From: Candidatus Mycobacterium wuenschmannii | GTDB taxonomy: Bacteria; Actinomycetota; Actinomycetes; Mycobacteriales; Mycobacteriaceae | Direction of reading: 5' to 3' | DNA: 64,000 bases | Assembly: GCF_030252325.1 (NCBI RefSeq) | Contig: NZ_CP126981.1 | Location: 4,774,001-4,838,000, forward strand | Part shown: positions 53,826 to 62,389 of the stretch, one piece after another | Layout of the letters: each line of letters starts with the position of its first letter | How positions within the stretch are numbered: the first letter of the stretch is position 1 | Program-made: the position numbers and the translations under genes | Notes under the pieces: generated by a model | The model's database searches: none | Told to the model about the DNA's origin: nothing | What the model saw: only the letters and a program-made list of their open reading frames with translations

Positions 53826-53897
53826 TTAGCACTCGATCCGGTCGGGTGCTAAGGGTACGATCTCCTCAGCGCAGCAAGCCCCAGGTCCATGCCTGGG
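53826..53897 (+). promoter_or_regulatory. Palindrome and hairpin in the leader region of the DUF1508 gene
   Basis: TTAGCAC (53826-53832) and GTGCTAA (53846-53852) form a perfect 7-base inverted repeat around 13 bases; the TTAG/CTAA ends recall those in the repressor control region. CCCAGG-TCCATG-CCTGGG (53880-53897) is a hairpin. The 299-bp gap 53769-54067 has no supported protein gene and could carry a long structured leader or small RNA. Confidence 0.45.
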
Positions 53898-54067
53898 AGG
53901 CTCGGGTTCCTGAGGCTTGTGCTTCTACTTGGAGTGTAGAAAGCCAAGCTAACAGGAAACAATGTGTCGTGGAAGGATTTCCAGCACATTGTGACCAGGG
54001 TTTCACCTTGCCGCGTTGCTGGTCGCGCCCAAATTGGGCCCGACCGTAAACGGAAGGATACTGAAAC

Positions 54068-54388
54068 GTGTTGACCTTTAAGGCCGACTACGACCGAGGG
54101 GGCCACCCAAGTTGGTGGCTCACAAGCAGCAACGGCGAAGAGGTTGGGTGGGCAGGGCAATCCTTCGCCTCGCTCAGCAGTGCCAAGCGTGCGGCGGAGT
54201 CATTCAAAGCGGGCGCCGCAACCGCTAGGTACGAGGTGTACAAGGACACCGGCGGCCACTACCGCTGGCGTGCGTGGAGGTCGAGCGACAAGGTCGCCTC
54301 TTCGGGCGAGTCGTTCTACAGCGAGTTCAACGCCAAGCGCGCAGCTGAGAACGTCCGAGTCAACGCCAGGACGGCTGTAGGGCCGTAA
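54068..54388 (+). CDS. Tandem DUF1508 (YegP-like) protein
   Basis: 106 residues built of two DUF1508 repeats: DRGGHPSWWLTSSNGEEVGW with SLSSAKRAAESFKAGA, and DTGGHYRWRAWRSSDKVASS with SEFNAKRAAENVRVNA. Start is GTG with GGAAGGA about 9 bases upstream. The family is common in bacteria and phages, with unknown function. Followed by a strong hairpin at 54405. It is a candidate cargo gene expressed in the integrated state. Confidence 0.82.
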   Translation: MLTFKADYDRGGHPSWWLTSSNGEEVGWAGQSFASLSSAKRAAESFKAGAATARYEVYKDTGGHYRWRAWRSSDKVASSGESFYSEFNAKRAAENVRVNARTAVGP

Positions 54389-54404
54389 CGCCGATCACGC
54401 GAAA

Positions 54405-54432
54405 CACCCCCTGGGCGAAAACCCAGGGGGTG
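54405..54432 (+). terminator. Strong hairpin after the DUF1508 gene
   Basis: CACCCCCTGGG (54405-54415), loop CGAAAA, CCCAGGGGGTG (54422-54432): a perfect 11-base stem 17 bases after the stop. No T-run follows, as often in mycobacteria. Confidence 0.7.
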
Positions 54433-54533
54433 CTCCGTGTCGTGCGGCTCTAGTGAGCGGGGCCGGGTGGTGGCCATGACCGTCGTCGGCCTCTTTCGGC
54501 CGGCTTGTCCACGACGGCCGGGGGCGCGTCGGG

Positions 54534-54770
54534 CTAACCAATCGAGTAGCGCGGCGGCGCGGGCGTAATCCCGGCCTGCTTCTCTAGCGCAACGAGACGA
54601 TTTTCGATCTCCATCAAGTTGCCGACAACGACGGCGACGACCACTTTCGCGGTCTCGTCGGGGGAGACGTTGGCGGCGGTCGCTCGTGCGACCATCGTCT
54701 GGATGTTTCGCGAGAGATTCAGCTCTTCCGGGATGTCCAAATTGAGGAAACGCTCTAGTTGCTCAGCCAT
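54534..54770 (-). CDS. Small helical hypothetical protein
   Basis: 78 residues, MAEQLERFLNLDIPEELNLS, then TAANVSPDETAKVVVAVVVG and a C-terminal coiled-coil-like NLMEIENRLVALEKQAGITP. No family recognised. It is the last gene before the proposed right end of the element and faces the DUF1508 gene. Confidence 0.6.
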   Translation of the reverse strand: MAEQLERFLNLDIPEELNLSRNIQTMVARATAANVSPDETAKVVVAVVVGNLMEIENRLVALEKQAGITPAPPRYSIG

Positions 54771-54864
54771 CCTCTCAACGTATAGACGGCATCTGACAAC
54801 CTGCCCTGTCCAGCTTTCTGCGCTTCGTCATGCCCGAGGAGAAAAACAGCAGCCTGAACACAAC

Positions 54865-54870
54865 ACACGG
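54865..54870. repeat. Candidate attR core
   Basis: ACACGG, the second copy of the proposed core. To its right the sequence TAACCGG and 230 bp of AT-richer DNA would be the native upstream region that trmL and the sensor kinase shared before integration. Confidence 0.4.
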
Positions 54871-55103
54871 TAACCGGAATTAGTTTGCTCGGTCACGTCA
54901 GGCCACGTCTGAGGGACGTCGGTGAACTCTGTCTGTTCAGTAAGAATTCTGGTCACACCAGCCACAGCCTGGCATACTCGCTGAATTGCCAGGCGTATAT
55001 CGCTTGCCCGTCGCTCGGGGTGAGCGCAATTAGCAGGAAGTCCCATGAACGACGCGCTAACACTGCGATTCAGCGGAGCGGACGCTAACACCGCGCTAGT
55101 CCA
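54871..55103. other. Intergenic region upstream of the sensor kinase
   Basis: No gene supported. AT-rich compared with flanks. If the right end of the element is at 54870, this is the former divergent promoter region of trmL and the kinase operon. A 9-base repeat AACACCGCG at 55087-55095 has a second copy at 41289-41297. Confidence 0.45.
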
Positions 55104-57842
55104 GTGACCATCTTTGCCCGTGCCACGCGGGCCCGCTCGTCGTCGAAGAATCCGGCCGCGGATGGCGAAGGCGTCGAATCCGCGTCGATGAAACGGCCCC
55201 CGTCCTGGTCGCTGCGCAATTGGCCGGTCCGATGGAAAATCGTCGCCATTGTCGCGGTGCCTTTGGTGCTGGCAATGGTGTTCGGTGGATTTCGCATTGC
55301 TGCAGCGCTGAACGACGCGCACCGGCTCCGTCTGGCCGCCGACCGGGCCGAGATGGTTCCGGCAATCGCCAAATACATGTCGGCGCTCGACGTCGCTTTG
55401 CTGGCCAGTTCGACCGGCGGTGACGCCGAGGGGGCCAAGAAGAACTTCGACGCCCGCCGGAACGAACTCGAGGCCCGGCTGCGCGGAACCGACGTCGCGC
55501 CCGACGTGAGCGCCGGCGTCGACGCCATTCTGGACGGCGGGCAGTCGTTGCTGGACAACGTCGCGTCGAACACGCTCGGCCTGCGGCCGCGAGTGACCAC
55601 CTACGCGCCGATTCTGTTGACCGCCGAGAACGCGATCGACGGTTCGGTGCGCGTCGACAACGAGCAGATCCGGGCCGAGGCGCAGGGCCTGAGCCGCGCG
55701 ATCGGGGCCCGCGGCCAGATGATGATGCAGCAGGTGCTGATCGGGCGGGGTGCCGATCTGCCCGAACCCGAACTGCGGACGTCGATGATCACGCTCGCCG
55801 GAACCGAGCCGTCGACCCTGTTCGGGATGGCCGAGGTACTCGGCGTCGGTTCGCCGGAGGCCAAGTCGCTGCAGCAGCAGATGGTGACCCGGATGGGCCT
55901 GATGTCGGACCCGGCGCAGAAGCTGGTCAACAATCCGGGCTTGCTGAAGTCGGTGCAGACCACCGACAGCATCGCCGCGAAGATCATCGAGGACATCAGC
56001 GCGAAGGTCACCAAGGCCGTCGAGGGGCAGGCGCACGAGCGGCGCAACGCGGCGATCCGCGACACCGTGCTGGTGCTGTCCGCTATCATCGCCGCGCTGA
56101 TCCCCGTGTTGCTTGTCGCCAGGTCGCTGGTCCGGCCGCTGCGCGTGCTGCGCGACGGCGCGCTGAAGGTGGCCCACGAGGACCTCGAGCGCGAAATCGC
56201 CCGGGTCCGCGCCGGTGACGAGTCGCCGCCTCAGCCGCTGCCGGTGCACACCACCGAGGAGATTGGCCAGGTCGCGCACGCCGTCGACGAATTGCACACG
56301 CAGGCACTGCTTCTGGCTGGCGACGAGGCGCGGTTGCGGCTGCTGGTCAACGACATGTTCGAGACGATGTCGCGGCGCAACCGGTCGCTGGTCGACCAAC
56401 AGTTGTCGCTCATCGACCGCCTCGAGCGCAATGAGGAAGACCCCGAGCGCCTCGACAGCCTGTTCCGGCTGGACCACCTGGCCGCCCGCATGCGGCGCAA
56501 CGGCTCGAACCTGCTGGTGTTGGCGGGCGCGCAGGGTTCCCGCGGCGACCAGCGCACCAGCGTCCCGCTGTCGTCGGTCATCCACGCCGCCGCCTCCGAA
56601 GTCGAGGACTACCGCCGCGTCGAGACGTCGATGGTGCCGGACTGCACGCTCTCCGGCGCCGCGTCCGGCGACATCGTGCACCTGCTCGCCGAGTTGATCG
56701 ACAACGCGCTGCGCTACTCGCCGCCGGCCTCGCCGGTCCGGGTGTCGGCCGGGTTCCGCAGCGACGGCGCAGTCCTGCTGCAGATCGTCGACGTCGGCTT
56801 GGGCATGACCGACGGCGACCGCCGAATCGCCAACATGCGGTTGCGTGCCGGGGGAGAGGTCAGCCCCGACAGCGCCCGGCACATGGGCCTTTTCGTGGTC
56901 GGCCGGTTGGCGGACCGGCATGGGATCCGGGTGCGGTTGCGCGGGACCTCACTGGAGGAAGCGCGGTCGGGGTCGACGGCTGAGGTCTACCTGCCGGCGA
57001 CGGTGCTGGCGGGCGCCGACGCGGGAAAGGCGCCGCCGAGCGAGCCCGAAGCCGCGGCGCCGACCGTCGCCGCCGTGCCCGCCCTGCCGGTCGACGAGCC
57101 GGACTACGTGGCCGACCTCGCCCCCGAGGAGGACACCGGCGACCGCAGCGGCTCGCCCGCGACCGAGTCCTCGGTCAGCCTGCTGCCGCGGCGACGGCCC
57201 GGAGGCAGCGGCATCACCGGCGGCCCGGCCGCGCTGCCGGCGGAAGACGCCGAACCGGTACCGGAAAGGCCCGCGGCACAGCCGGTTTCGAACACGTCGT
57301 CGTTCTTCGGTTCTCGGGTCCGGTTCAACAAGGAGAGCCGCAAACGGCCGGAACCGGAAGTGCCGCCCGTCCCGCAACCCGAGCCCGAGGCCGAGGACGT
57401 GTGGGCCGCTGAAACCCCTGCGCCGGTGGCCGCCCGTCCCGCCGAAGACGATCTGATCTACCAGCGGATGCTTTCCGAATGGCTGGTCGATCCGACCGAC
57501 TTGGCGCAGAGCCCGGATCTCGATTGGCAGTCGGTGTGGGACCGCGGCTGGTCGGCCGCCGCCGAGGTGGACAACACCCCGGTGCAGACCCACACCGAGC
57601 AGGGCCTGCCGGTGCGCGACCCCGGCGCCCGCCTGGTGCCCGGCGGCGCCCGCGACGAGCAGAATGGCACCGCGCACCACCGCGCCGGCGACGAGAACGG
57701 AACGACCACCAACGGCGGGCACGCCCAGCCGCCCGCCCGCGACCCTGAGGCCATCCGCGCCTCGATGAGCAGCCATTTCGGCGGCGTCCGCGCTGGACGC
57801 GCCCATGCCCGCGACAACGATCAAGGATCCGATCCCGAATGA
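55104..57842 (+). CDS. Membrane sensor histidine kinase of the roadblock/GTPase operon (Rv3365c-like)
   Basis: 912 residues (884 if the ATG at 55188 is used). A membrane helix ([20 protein letters not shown]), a helical sensor region of the nitrate/nitrite-sensing type, a second membrane helix ([20 protein letters not shown], about residue 315), HAMP ([20 protein letters not shown]), a dimerisation part with [20 protein letters not shown], and an ATPase domain ([37 protein letters not shown]). A ~250-residue disordered Pro/Ala/Glu-rich tail follows. First gene of the conservon-like operon; overlaps the roadblock gene by 4 bases. Signal and output are not known. Confidence 0.92.
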   Translation: MTIFARATRARSSSKNPAADGEGVESASMKRPPSWSLRNWPVRWKIVAIVAVPLVLAMVFGGFRIAAALNDAHRLRLAADRAEMVPAIAKYMSALDVALLASSTGGDAEGAKKNFDARRNELEARLRGTDVAPDVSAGVDAILDGGQSLLDNVASNTLGLRPRVTTYAPILLTAENAIDGSVRVDNEQIRAEAQGLSRAIGARGQMMMQQVLIGRGADLPEPELRTSMITLAGTEPSTLFGMAEVLGVGSPEAKSLQQQMVTRMGLMSDPAQKLVNNPGLLKSVQTTDSIAAKIIEDISAKVTKAVEGQAHERRNAAIRDTVLVLSAIIAALIPVLLVARSLVRPLRVLRDGALKVAHEDLEREIARVRAGDESPPQPLPVHTTEEIGQVAHAVDELHTQALLLAGDEARLRLLVNDMFETMSRRNRSLVDQQLSLIDRLERNEEDPERLDSLFRLDHLAARMRRNGSNLLVLAGAQGSRGDQRTSVPLSSVIHAAASEVEDYRRVETSMVPDCTLSGAASGDIVHLLAELIDNALRYSPPASPVRVSAGFRSDGAVLLQIVDVGLGMTDGDRRIANMRLRAGGEVSPDSARHMGLFVVGRLADRHGIRVRLRGTSLEEARSGSTAEVYLPATVLAGADAGKAPPSEPEAAAPTVAAVPALPVDEPDYVADLAPEEDTGDRSGSPATESSVSLLPRRRPGGSGITGGPAALPAEDAEPVPERPAAQPVSNTSSFFGSRVRFNKESRKRPEPEVPPVPQPEPEAEDVWAAETPAPVAARPAEDDLIYQRMLSEWLVDPTDLAQSPDLDWQSVWDRGWSAAAEVDNTPVQTHTEQGLPVRDPGARLVPGGARDEQNGTAHHRAGDENGTTTNGGHAQPPARDPEAIRASMSSHFGGVRAGRAHARDNDQGSDPE

Positions 57843-58255
57843 CCTCTGGCCACCACCCCGCTGGCTCCGACAATTCACTGGACTGGCTGGTGTCGAATTT
57901 CGCCCGCGAAGTCCGCGGAGTCTCGCACGCGATCCTGGTGTCGGTCGACGGGTTGCTGATGGCGGCCAGCGAGCGCCTGCCCAAGGAACGGGCCGACCAG
58001 CTTGCCGCGGTCTCGTCGGGCCTGGCCAGCCTCGCCAACGGCGCCGCGCAGCTGTTCGACGGCGGCCAGGTGCTGCAGTCGGTGGTGGAGATGCAGAACG
58101 GCTACCTGCTGCTGATGCAGGTCGGTGACGGCTCGCACCTGGCGACCCTGGCCTCGACGTCGTGTGACATCGGACAGATCGGCTACGAGATGGCCGTCCT
58201 CGTCGAGCGGGTGGGCAACGTCGTGCAATCGACCCGACGCGCCCCGACACGGTAA
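57839..58255 (+). CDS. Roadblock/LC7 domain protein
   Basis: 138 residues. The Roadblock/LC7 fold is seen in [39 protein letters not shown] and [20 protein letters not shown]. In mycobacteria (Rv3364c) and streptomycete conservons it is the partner of the small GTPase encoded two genes downstream. Start overlaps the kinase stop by 4 bases; the next gene begins 6 bp after its end. Confidence 0.94.
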   Translation: MTSGHHPAGSDNSLDWLVSNFAREVRGVSHAILVSVDGLLMAASERLPKERADQLAAVSSGLASLANGAAQLFDGGQVLQSVVEMQNGYLLLMQVGDGSHLATLASTSCDIGQIGYEMAVLVERVGNVVQSTRRAPTR

Positions 58256-58261
58256 CCGCGC

Positions 58262-58645
58262 ATGGACAACCGAGAAGGCCCGCACTTCGAGCCGCCGCCC
58301 CCGGAGGCGAGCCTCGTTCGCCCGTACACGCTGACTGCCGGCCGGACGAAGGCAACCGTCGAGATCCCGCTGGAAGCGCCGGTGCAGGCGCTGCAGTCGG
58401 CGATGTTCCATCGGTGGCCGCTGCACGACGTCCGCGGCAGGATTGTGCAACTGTGCGTCAAGAGCCCGTCGGTCGCCGAAATATCGGCCCGGCTGGATTT
58501 GCCGCTGGGTGTCACGCGCGTGTTGGTCGGCGATCTGGTGACTTCGGGTTACCTTCGAATCAATCGGACGTTGACCGAACGCTCCACCCGTGATGAACGC
58601 CGCGAACTGATAGGAAGGACGCTCCGTGGCCTACGAGCGCTTTGA
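58262..58645 (+). CDS. DUF742 protein
   Basis: 127 residues, winged-helix-like DUF742 of the conservon operons (Rv3363c). Typical parts: RPYTLTAGRTKATVEIPLEA and LCVKSPSVAEISARLDLPLG, then VTRVLVGDLVTSGYLRINRT. Acts with the roadblock and GTPase proteins in signal output; precise role unknown. Overlaps the GTPase gene by 20 bases. Confidence 0.93.
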   Translation: MDNREGPHFEPPPPEASLVRPYTLTAGRTKATVEIPLEAPVQALQSAMFHRWPLHDVRGRIVQLCVKSPSVAEISARLDLPLGVTRVLVGDLVTSGYLRINRTLTERSTRDERRELIGRTLRGLRAL

Positions 58646-59228
58646 CGCGGGGTCCGCCCCGCAGCCGAAGTCGCGCGATACCGCGTCCACGAAGATCGTC
58701 ATCGCCGGTGGATTCGGTGCGGGCAAGACAACTTTCGTCGGTGCGGTGTCGGAGATCATGCCGCTGCGTACCGAGGCGATGGTCACCGACGCATCCGCCG
58801 GTGTCGACATGGTCGACGCCACCCCGGACAAGAAGACCACCACGGTCGCCATGGATTTCGGTCGGATCACCCTGGACGAGGATTTGGTGCTCTACCTGTT
58901 CGGGACGCCCGGGCAGCGCCGCTTCTGGTTCATGTGGGACGACCTGGTGCGCGGCGCGATCGGCGCGGTGATCCTGGTGGACTGCCGGCGGCTGGAGGAC
59001 TGTTTCGCCGCGGTCGACTTCTTCGAGCACCGCAACCTGCCGTTCCTCATCGCCGTCAACGAATTCGATGGCACACCAAGGTATCCCGCGGCCGAAGTGC
59101 GCAAGGCGCTGACGCTGCCTGCCCATGTCCCGGTGATAAACGTCGACGCCCGCGATCGCCGATCGGCGACCGACGCCCTGATCGCGGTCAGCGAGTACGC
59201 GCTGGCGAGTCTGTCGCCCACCGCGTAG
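58626..59228 (+). CDS. Small ATP/GTP-binding protein of the conservon (MglA-like)
   Basis: 200 residues, GTG start. P-loop KIVIAGGFGAGKTTFVGAVS (GxxxxGKT at about 22-40), switch region TTTVAMDFGRITLDEDLVLY, LFGTPGQRRFWFMWDDLVRG (DxxG replaced by GTPG), and INE-FD type base motif in LIAVNEFDGTPRYPAAEVR in place of NKxD. This is the Rv3362c family, working with the roadblock protein. In M. tuberculosis the matching protein is linked to MfpA and fluoroquinolone susceptibility. Its stop shares a base with the mfpA start. Confidence 0.94.
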   Translation: MAYERFDAGSAPQPKSRDTASTKIVIAGGFGAGKTTFVGAVSEIMPLRTEAMVTDASAGVDMVDATPDKKTTTVAMDFGRITLDEDLVLYLFGTPGQRRFWFMWDDLVRGAIGAVILVDCRRLEDCFAAVDFFEHRNLPFLIAVNEFDGTPRYPAAEVRKALTLPAHVPVINVDARDRRSATDALIAVSEYALASLSPTA

Positions 59229-59773
59229 TGGATTGGAGCGATAGCGAATTCGTCGGCCGTGACTTTCGCGACGACGACCTCAGTCGGCTGCGCACCGAAC
59301 GGGTGGTGTTCACCGAATGCGATTTCCGCGGCGTCAACATGGCCGAGTCCGAGCACGTGGGGTCGGCGTTCCGCAACTGCTCGTTCAACCTGACGACGCT
59401 GTGGCACAGTACTTTTCGTCAGTGCAGCATGCTGGGCTCGGTCTTCGTACGCTGCCGGTTTCGGCCGCTGACGCTCGATGAGGTCGACTTCACGCTGACC
59501 GTGCTCGGCGGAAATGACCTGCGCGGCATCGACTTCAGCGGTTGCAGGCTGAGGGAGGCCAACCTGGTCGAGGCCGACCTGCGCAAGACCGTGCTGCGCG
59601 GCGCCGACCTGTCCGGCGCCCGGACCACCGGAACCCGGCTGGACGAGGCGGACCTGCGCGGCGCGCGGGTGGACCCGTCGCTGTGGACGACGGCGTCGCT
59701 GACCGGGGCGCGCATCGACGTCGAGCAGGGCCTGGCCTACGCCGTCGCGCACGGATTGCGGCTGGACGCCTAG
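59228..59773 (+). CDS. mfpA: Pentapeptide repeat protein MfpA
   Basis: 181 residues (MfpA of M. tuberculosis has 183). A right-handed beta-helix of A/C-(D/N)-(L/F)-x-x repeats: CDFRGVNMAESEHVGSAFRN, CSMLGSVFVRCRFRPLTLDE, ANLVEADLRKTVLRGADLSG. It mimics DNA and binds gyrase, giving some protection against fluoroquinolones. The GTG at 59228 shares one base with the GTPase stop (TAGTG), so translation is coupled; the longer frame from 58934 is the shadow of the GTPase. Last gene of the operon; its 3' end overlaps the FHA-ABC gene by 4 bases. Confidence 0.95.
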   Translation: MDWSDSEFVGRDFRDDDLSRLRTERVVFTECDFRGVNMAESEHVGSAFRNCSFNLTTLWHSTFRQCSMLGSVFVRCRFRPLTLDEVDFTLTVLGGNDLRGIDFSGCRLREANLVEADLRKTVLRGADLSGARTTGTRLDEADLRGARVDPSLWTTASLTGARIDVEQGLAYAVAHGLRLDA

Positions 59774-62379
59774 CGTTTCAGCCGGATGCTCCACCGCACG
59801 TAGCCGGCGTAGGCCAGTGACAGCGCCAGCAGCATGCCCAGGTCGAAGAAGAAGATGTGCTGGGAGTGTTGCCAGATCGGGTCGTTGGTCGGAATCTGCT
59901 TGACCTTCACCAGGCTCGGGAAGTCGATCGACGACGCACCAGCGGCGTAGCCCCAACGTCCGGGGGTGATCCACGACAGTTGGTTCAGCCCCGCGCGGCC
60001 GGTCACCGGAATCATGCCGCCGGCCAGCACCAGCTGGGACATGATCGTCACCACCAGCAGCGGCATGATCTGCTCGGTCGTCTGCGCCACCGCGGACATC
60101 AACATGCCGAGAATGGCTGAGGCGACACAGGTTCCGGCGACGGTGATGAAGAGCGCGAAGGTGGAGTCGCCGAAGAACGGCGGATGCGCTGTGGGAGCAC
60201 CCTTTCCGAGGCGCACGATGAACGTCGCAATCGCGGCCTGTGTCGTCGCGAAGAGGCAGAACACCGACACCTTCGCCAGCAGATAGGCCGTCGTCGACAA
60301 CCCGACTGCCTGTTCTCGCCGGAAGATCGGCCGCTCGCCGATCAGGTCTCGGATGGTCAGCGCCGTGCCCATGAACACGGCGCCGATATTGAGCAGCACC
60401 ATGATGTACTGCGGCTGCGTGGGCGCCAGACCTAATGGATCTGCCGGTCCCAGACCGGGTTTCGGGCCCTTCACGGTCAGCGACAGCGCGCCGATCAGGA
60501 ACGGCAGCACCGCCAGGAATATCGAGTAGCCCCGGTCGGAGATGACCAGCCGGACCTGTCGTCGGGCGATCGTCGAGAGCTGACGGAACAGGTCGGTGTG
60601 CACGGGTTCGCCGAGGTCGGCCGGACTTTGTTTGTCCGGCGGCTTGGCCTCTGACCTCCCGCCGCGTTCCACGAAGCGGCGATTGGCCTCATCCGGGTCG
60701 GCGCCGACGTTGGCGAAGATGTCGGCCCAGTTGGTGGTGCCCAGCGCCTCGCCGACCTGGCTCGGCGGCCCGTTGAAGGCCATCCTGCCGCCGGGGGCCA
60801 GCAGCAGGATCTGATCGCAGACGTCCAGGTAGGACACCGAGTGCGTGACGACCAGAACCACACGCCCGGCGTCGGCGAGTTGCCGCAGCATGAGCATGAC
60901 CTGCCGGTCCAGTGCCGGGTCGAGGCCGGAGGTGGGCTCGTCGAGCAGCAGCAGCGACGGCTGGGTCAGCAGCTCGAGGGCGACCGACGCACGCTTGCGC
61001 TGACCACCGGACAGCTTGTCGACGCGGGTGTTGGCGTGCTTGGTCATGTCGAGTTCTTCGAGCACCTGCGCGACGACCTGCGCGCGTTCCTCTTTGCTGG
61101 TGTCGGGCGGCAACCGCAGCTCGGCCGCGTAGCCGAGTGCCTGGTTGACCGTCAACTGACGGTGCACCACGTCGTCCTGCGGCACCATCCCGATGCGGCT
61201 GCGCATCGTCGCGTATTCGGCATGCAGGTCGTGACCTTCGAAGGTCACATTGCCCGAACTGGGCCGGGTGTATCCCGCGATCAGCCGCGACAGTGTCGTC
61301 TTGCCCGCACCCGAGCCGCCGATGATGGCCGTCAGGGTGCCGGGGCGCGCGGTCAGCGAAATGCCGTCCAGCAGTTCCTTGCCGTCGATGCGGAAGTGCA
61401 CCCCATTGACCTCGAGGCCGCCGGTGCGGGTGGCCGCCTCGGTGCGCCGGACCAGGGTGCCGTCGTTGAAGGCGAGGTCGATGTTGCCGATCGTGACGAT
61501 GTCGCCCTCGTTGAGCACCGCCGACCCGACACGCACGCCGTTGACGAAGGTGCCGTTGACGCTGCTGGCGTCGCGGATCTCGGTGCCCAGCGGCGAGTCG
61601 ACGAGGAATGCGTGATGGCGCGAGGCCAGCACGTCCTGGATCACGATGTCGTTGTCGTTGGCGCGCCCGATCGTCATCGACCCGGCGGGCTTGTTCGGCG
61701 TGGACGAGCCGGGCAGGATCGCCTGGATCATCTTGGTGGCCAGGTTGCCCGCCTCCGGCGGCGTGCTGATAACCGGTGCGGGGCCCATCTGGGTCTTGGG
61801 CGCGGCGTCGACCGGTACCGGTGCGGGCTGCCGGATCGGCGGTGGCGCCTGGTGCTGCGGGTAGGCGGGCGGGCGCTGTCCCGGGTGGGGCTGCTGGGGC
61901 GGTCCGCCGGGGTATGGCCGAGGGCCCGGTCCGGGCGGCGGTCCCTGCCGAGGTCCCGGCGGCGGACGGTGCGGCTGCTGGGGGCCGGGGCCGGGTCCGG
62001 GTCGTAGCGGAGCGCCGGCGCGGGCGATCGGCATCGATGTGGTCTGGGGCGGCCGGCCGGCAACGCCGTCGTGGCGGCCGATCTCGAAGCTGAGCGCCGG
62101 GCCGTCGGGGTTGCCGATGTTGACCGTTTGCCCGTCGTGCAGGTCGATCGTCGGGGCGCGCCGGCCGTTGACGTAGGTCCCGTTGAGCGAGCCGTTGTCG
62201 ATCGCCCGCCAGCGGCCCTGCTCGAAGCGCAGTAATAGGTGCGCCCGCGAGATCAGCGGATGGGTGATGCGCATGTCGGCGCGCAGATCGCGGCCGACCA
62301 CGATGTCGTGTCCTGCGGCGAACGTGCGTTGGGATCCGTCGTAGCGGACTGTCAGCGCGGGCGGGGCTGCAGAATTCAT
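59770..62379 (-). CDS. ABC exporter with two FHA domains (Rv1747-like)
   Basis: 869 residues, the layout and length of Rv1747 (865). FHA1 (about 1-100: VVGRDLRADMRITHPLISRA), a ~90-residue Pro/Gly/Gln linker, FHA2 (about 225-305: TIGRANDNDIVIQDVLASRH, SSVNGTFVNGVRVG), the ATPase domain with Walker A IIGGSGAGKTTLSRLIAG, signature KLSGGQRKRASVAL and Walker B LLLLDEPTSGLDPALD, then six membrane helices (ABCG type, VVTIMSQLVLAGGMIPVTGR). In M. tuberculosis the FHA domains are bound after phosphorylation by Ser/Thr kinase PknF and the protein affects cell-envelope lipids. Here it stands convergent with mfpA. Confidence 0.95.
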   Translation of the reverse strand: MNSAAPPALTVRYDGSQRTFAAGHDIVVGRDLRADMRITHPLISRAHLLLRFEQGRWRAIDNGSLNGTYVNGRRAPTIDLHDGQTVNIGNPDGPALSFEIGRHDGVAGRPPQTTSMPIARAGAPLRPGPGPGPQQPHRPPPGPRQGPPPGPGPRPYPGGPPQQPHPGQRPPAYPQHQAPPPIRQPAPVPVDAAPKTQMGPAPVISTPPEAGNLATKMIQAILPGSSTPNKPAGSMTIGRANDNDIVIQDVLASRHHAFLVDSPLGTEIRDASSVNGTFVNGVRVGSAVLNEGDIVTIGNIDLAFNDGTLVRRTEAATRTGGLEVNGVHFRIDGKELLDGISLTARPGTLTAIIGGSGAGKTTLSRLIAGYTRPSSGNVTFEGHDLHAEYATMRSRIGMVPQDDVVHRQLTVNQALGYAAELRLPPDTSKEERAQVVAQVLEELDMTKHANTRVDKLSGGQRKRASVALELLTQPSLLLLDEPTSGLDPALDRQVMLMLRQLADAGRVVLVVTHSVSYLDVCDQILLLAPGGRMAFNGPPSQVGEALGTTNWADIFANVGADPDEANRRFVERGGRSEAKPPDKQSPADLGEPVHTDLFRQLSTIARRQVRLVISDRGYSIFLAVLPFLIGALSLTVKGPKPGLGPADPLGLAPTQPQYIMVLLNIGAVFMGTALTIRDLIGERPIFRREQAVGLSTTAYLLAKVSVFCLFATTQAAIATFIVRLGKGAPTAHPPFFGDSTFALFITVAGTCVASAILGMLMSAVAQTTEQIMPLLVVTIMSQLVLAGGMIPVTGRAGLNQLSWITPGRWGYAAGASSIDFPSLVKVKQIPTNDPIWQHSQHIFFFDLGMLLALSLAYAGYVRWSIRLKR

Positions 62380-62389
62380 CGCCCCAACA

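Larger units (their letters stand above)
41283..54870. mobile_element. 13.6-kb integrated element with serine integrase (satellite-like or reduced prophage)
   Basis: Between trmL and the sensor-kinase operon, which are adjacent in M. tuberculosis, lie about 20 genes absent from that order. Contents: large serine integrase at the left end, HTH repressor near the right end with a divergent leftward operon of small genes, one phage minor tail gene, a DUF1883 gene, membrane and secreted proteins, and unusual intergenic tracts. No terminase, portal, capsid, protease, tape measure, lysin or holin gene is seen. Ends are given by the ACACGG repeat at 41283 and 54865; they may be off by up to about 220 bases on the right. 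Confidence 0.85.

Noticed and set aside
53871-53920. Possible tRNA or riboswitch in the leader of the DUF1508 gene
   Set aside because: Hairpins are present but no known tRNA or riboswitch pattern; kept only as an unexplained structured region.
41283-54870. CRISPR array or toxin-antitoxin pair in the element
   Set aside because: No regularly spaced direct repeats; no recognisable toxin or antitoxin fold among the small genes.
54834-56921. 697-codon minus-strand frame across the right junction
   Set aside because: Antisense to the sensor kinase, shadow composition; not evidence against the junction.
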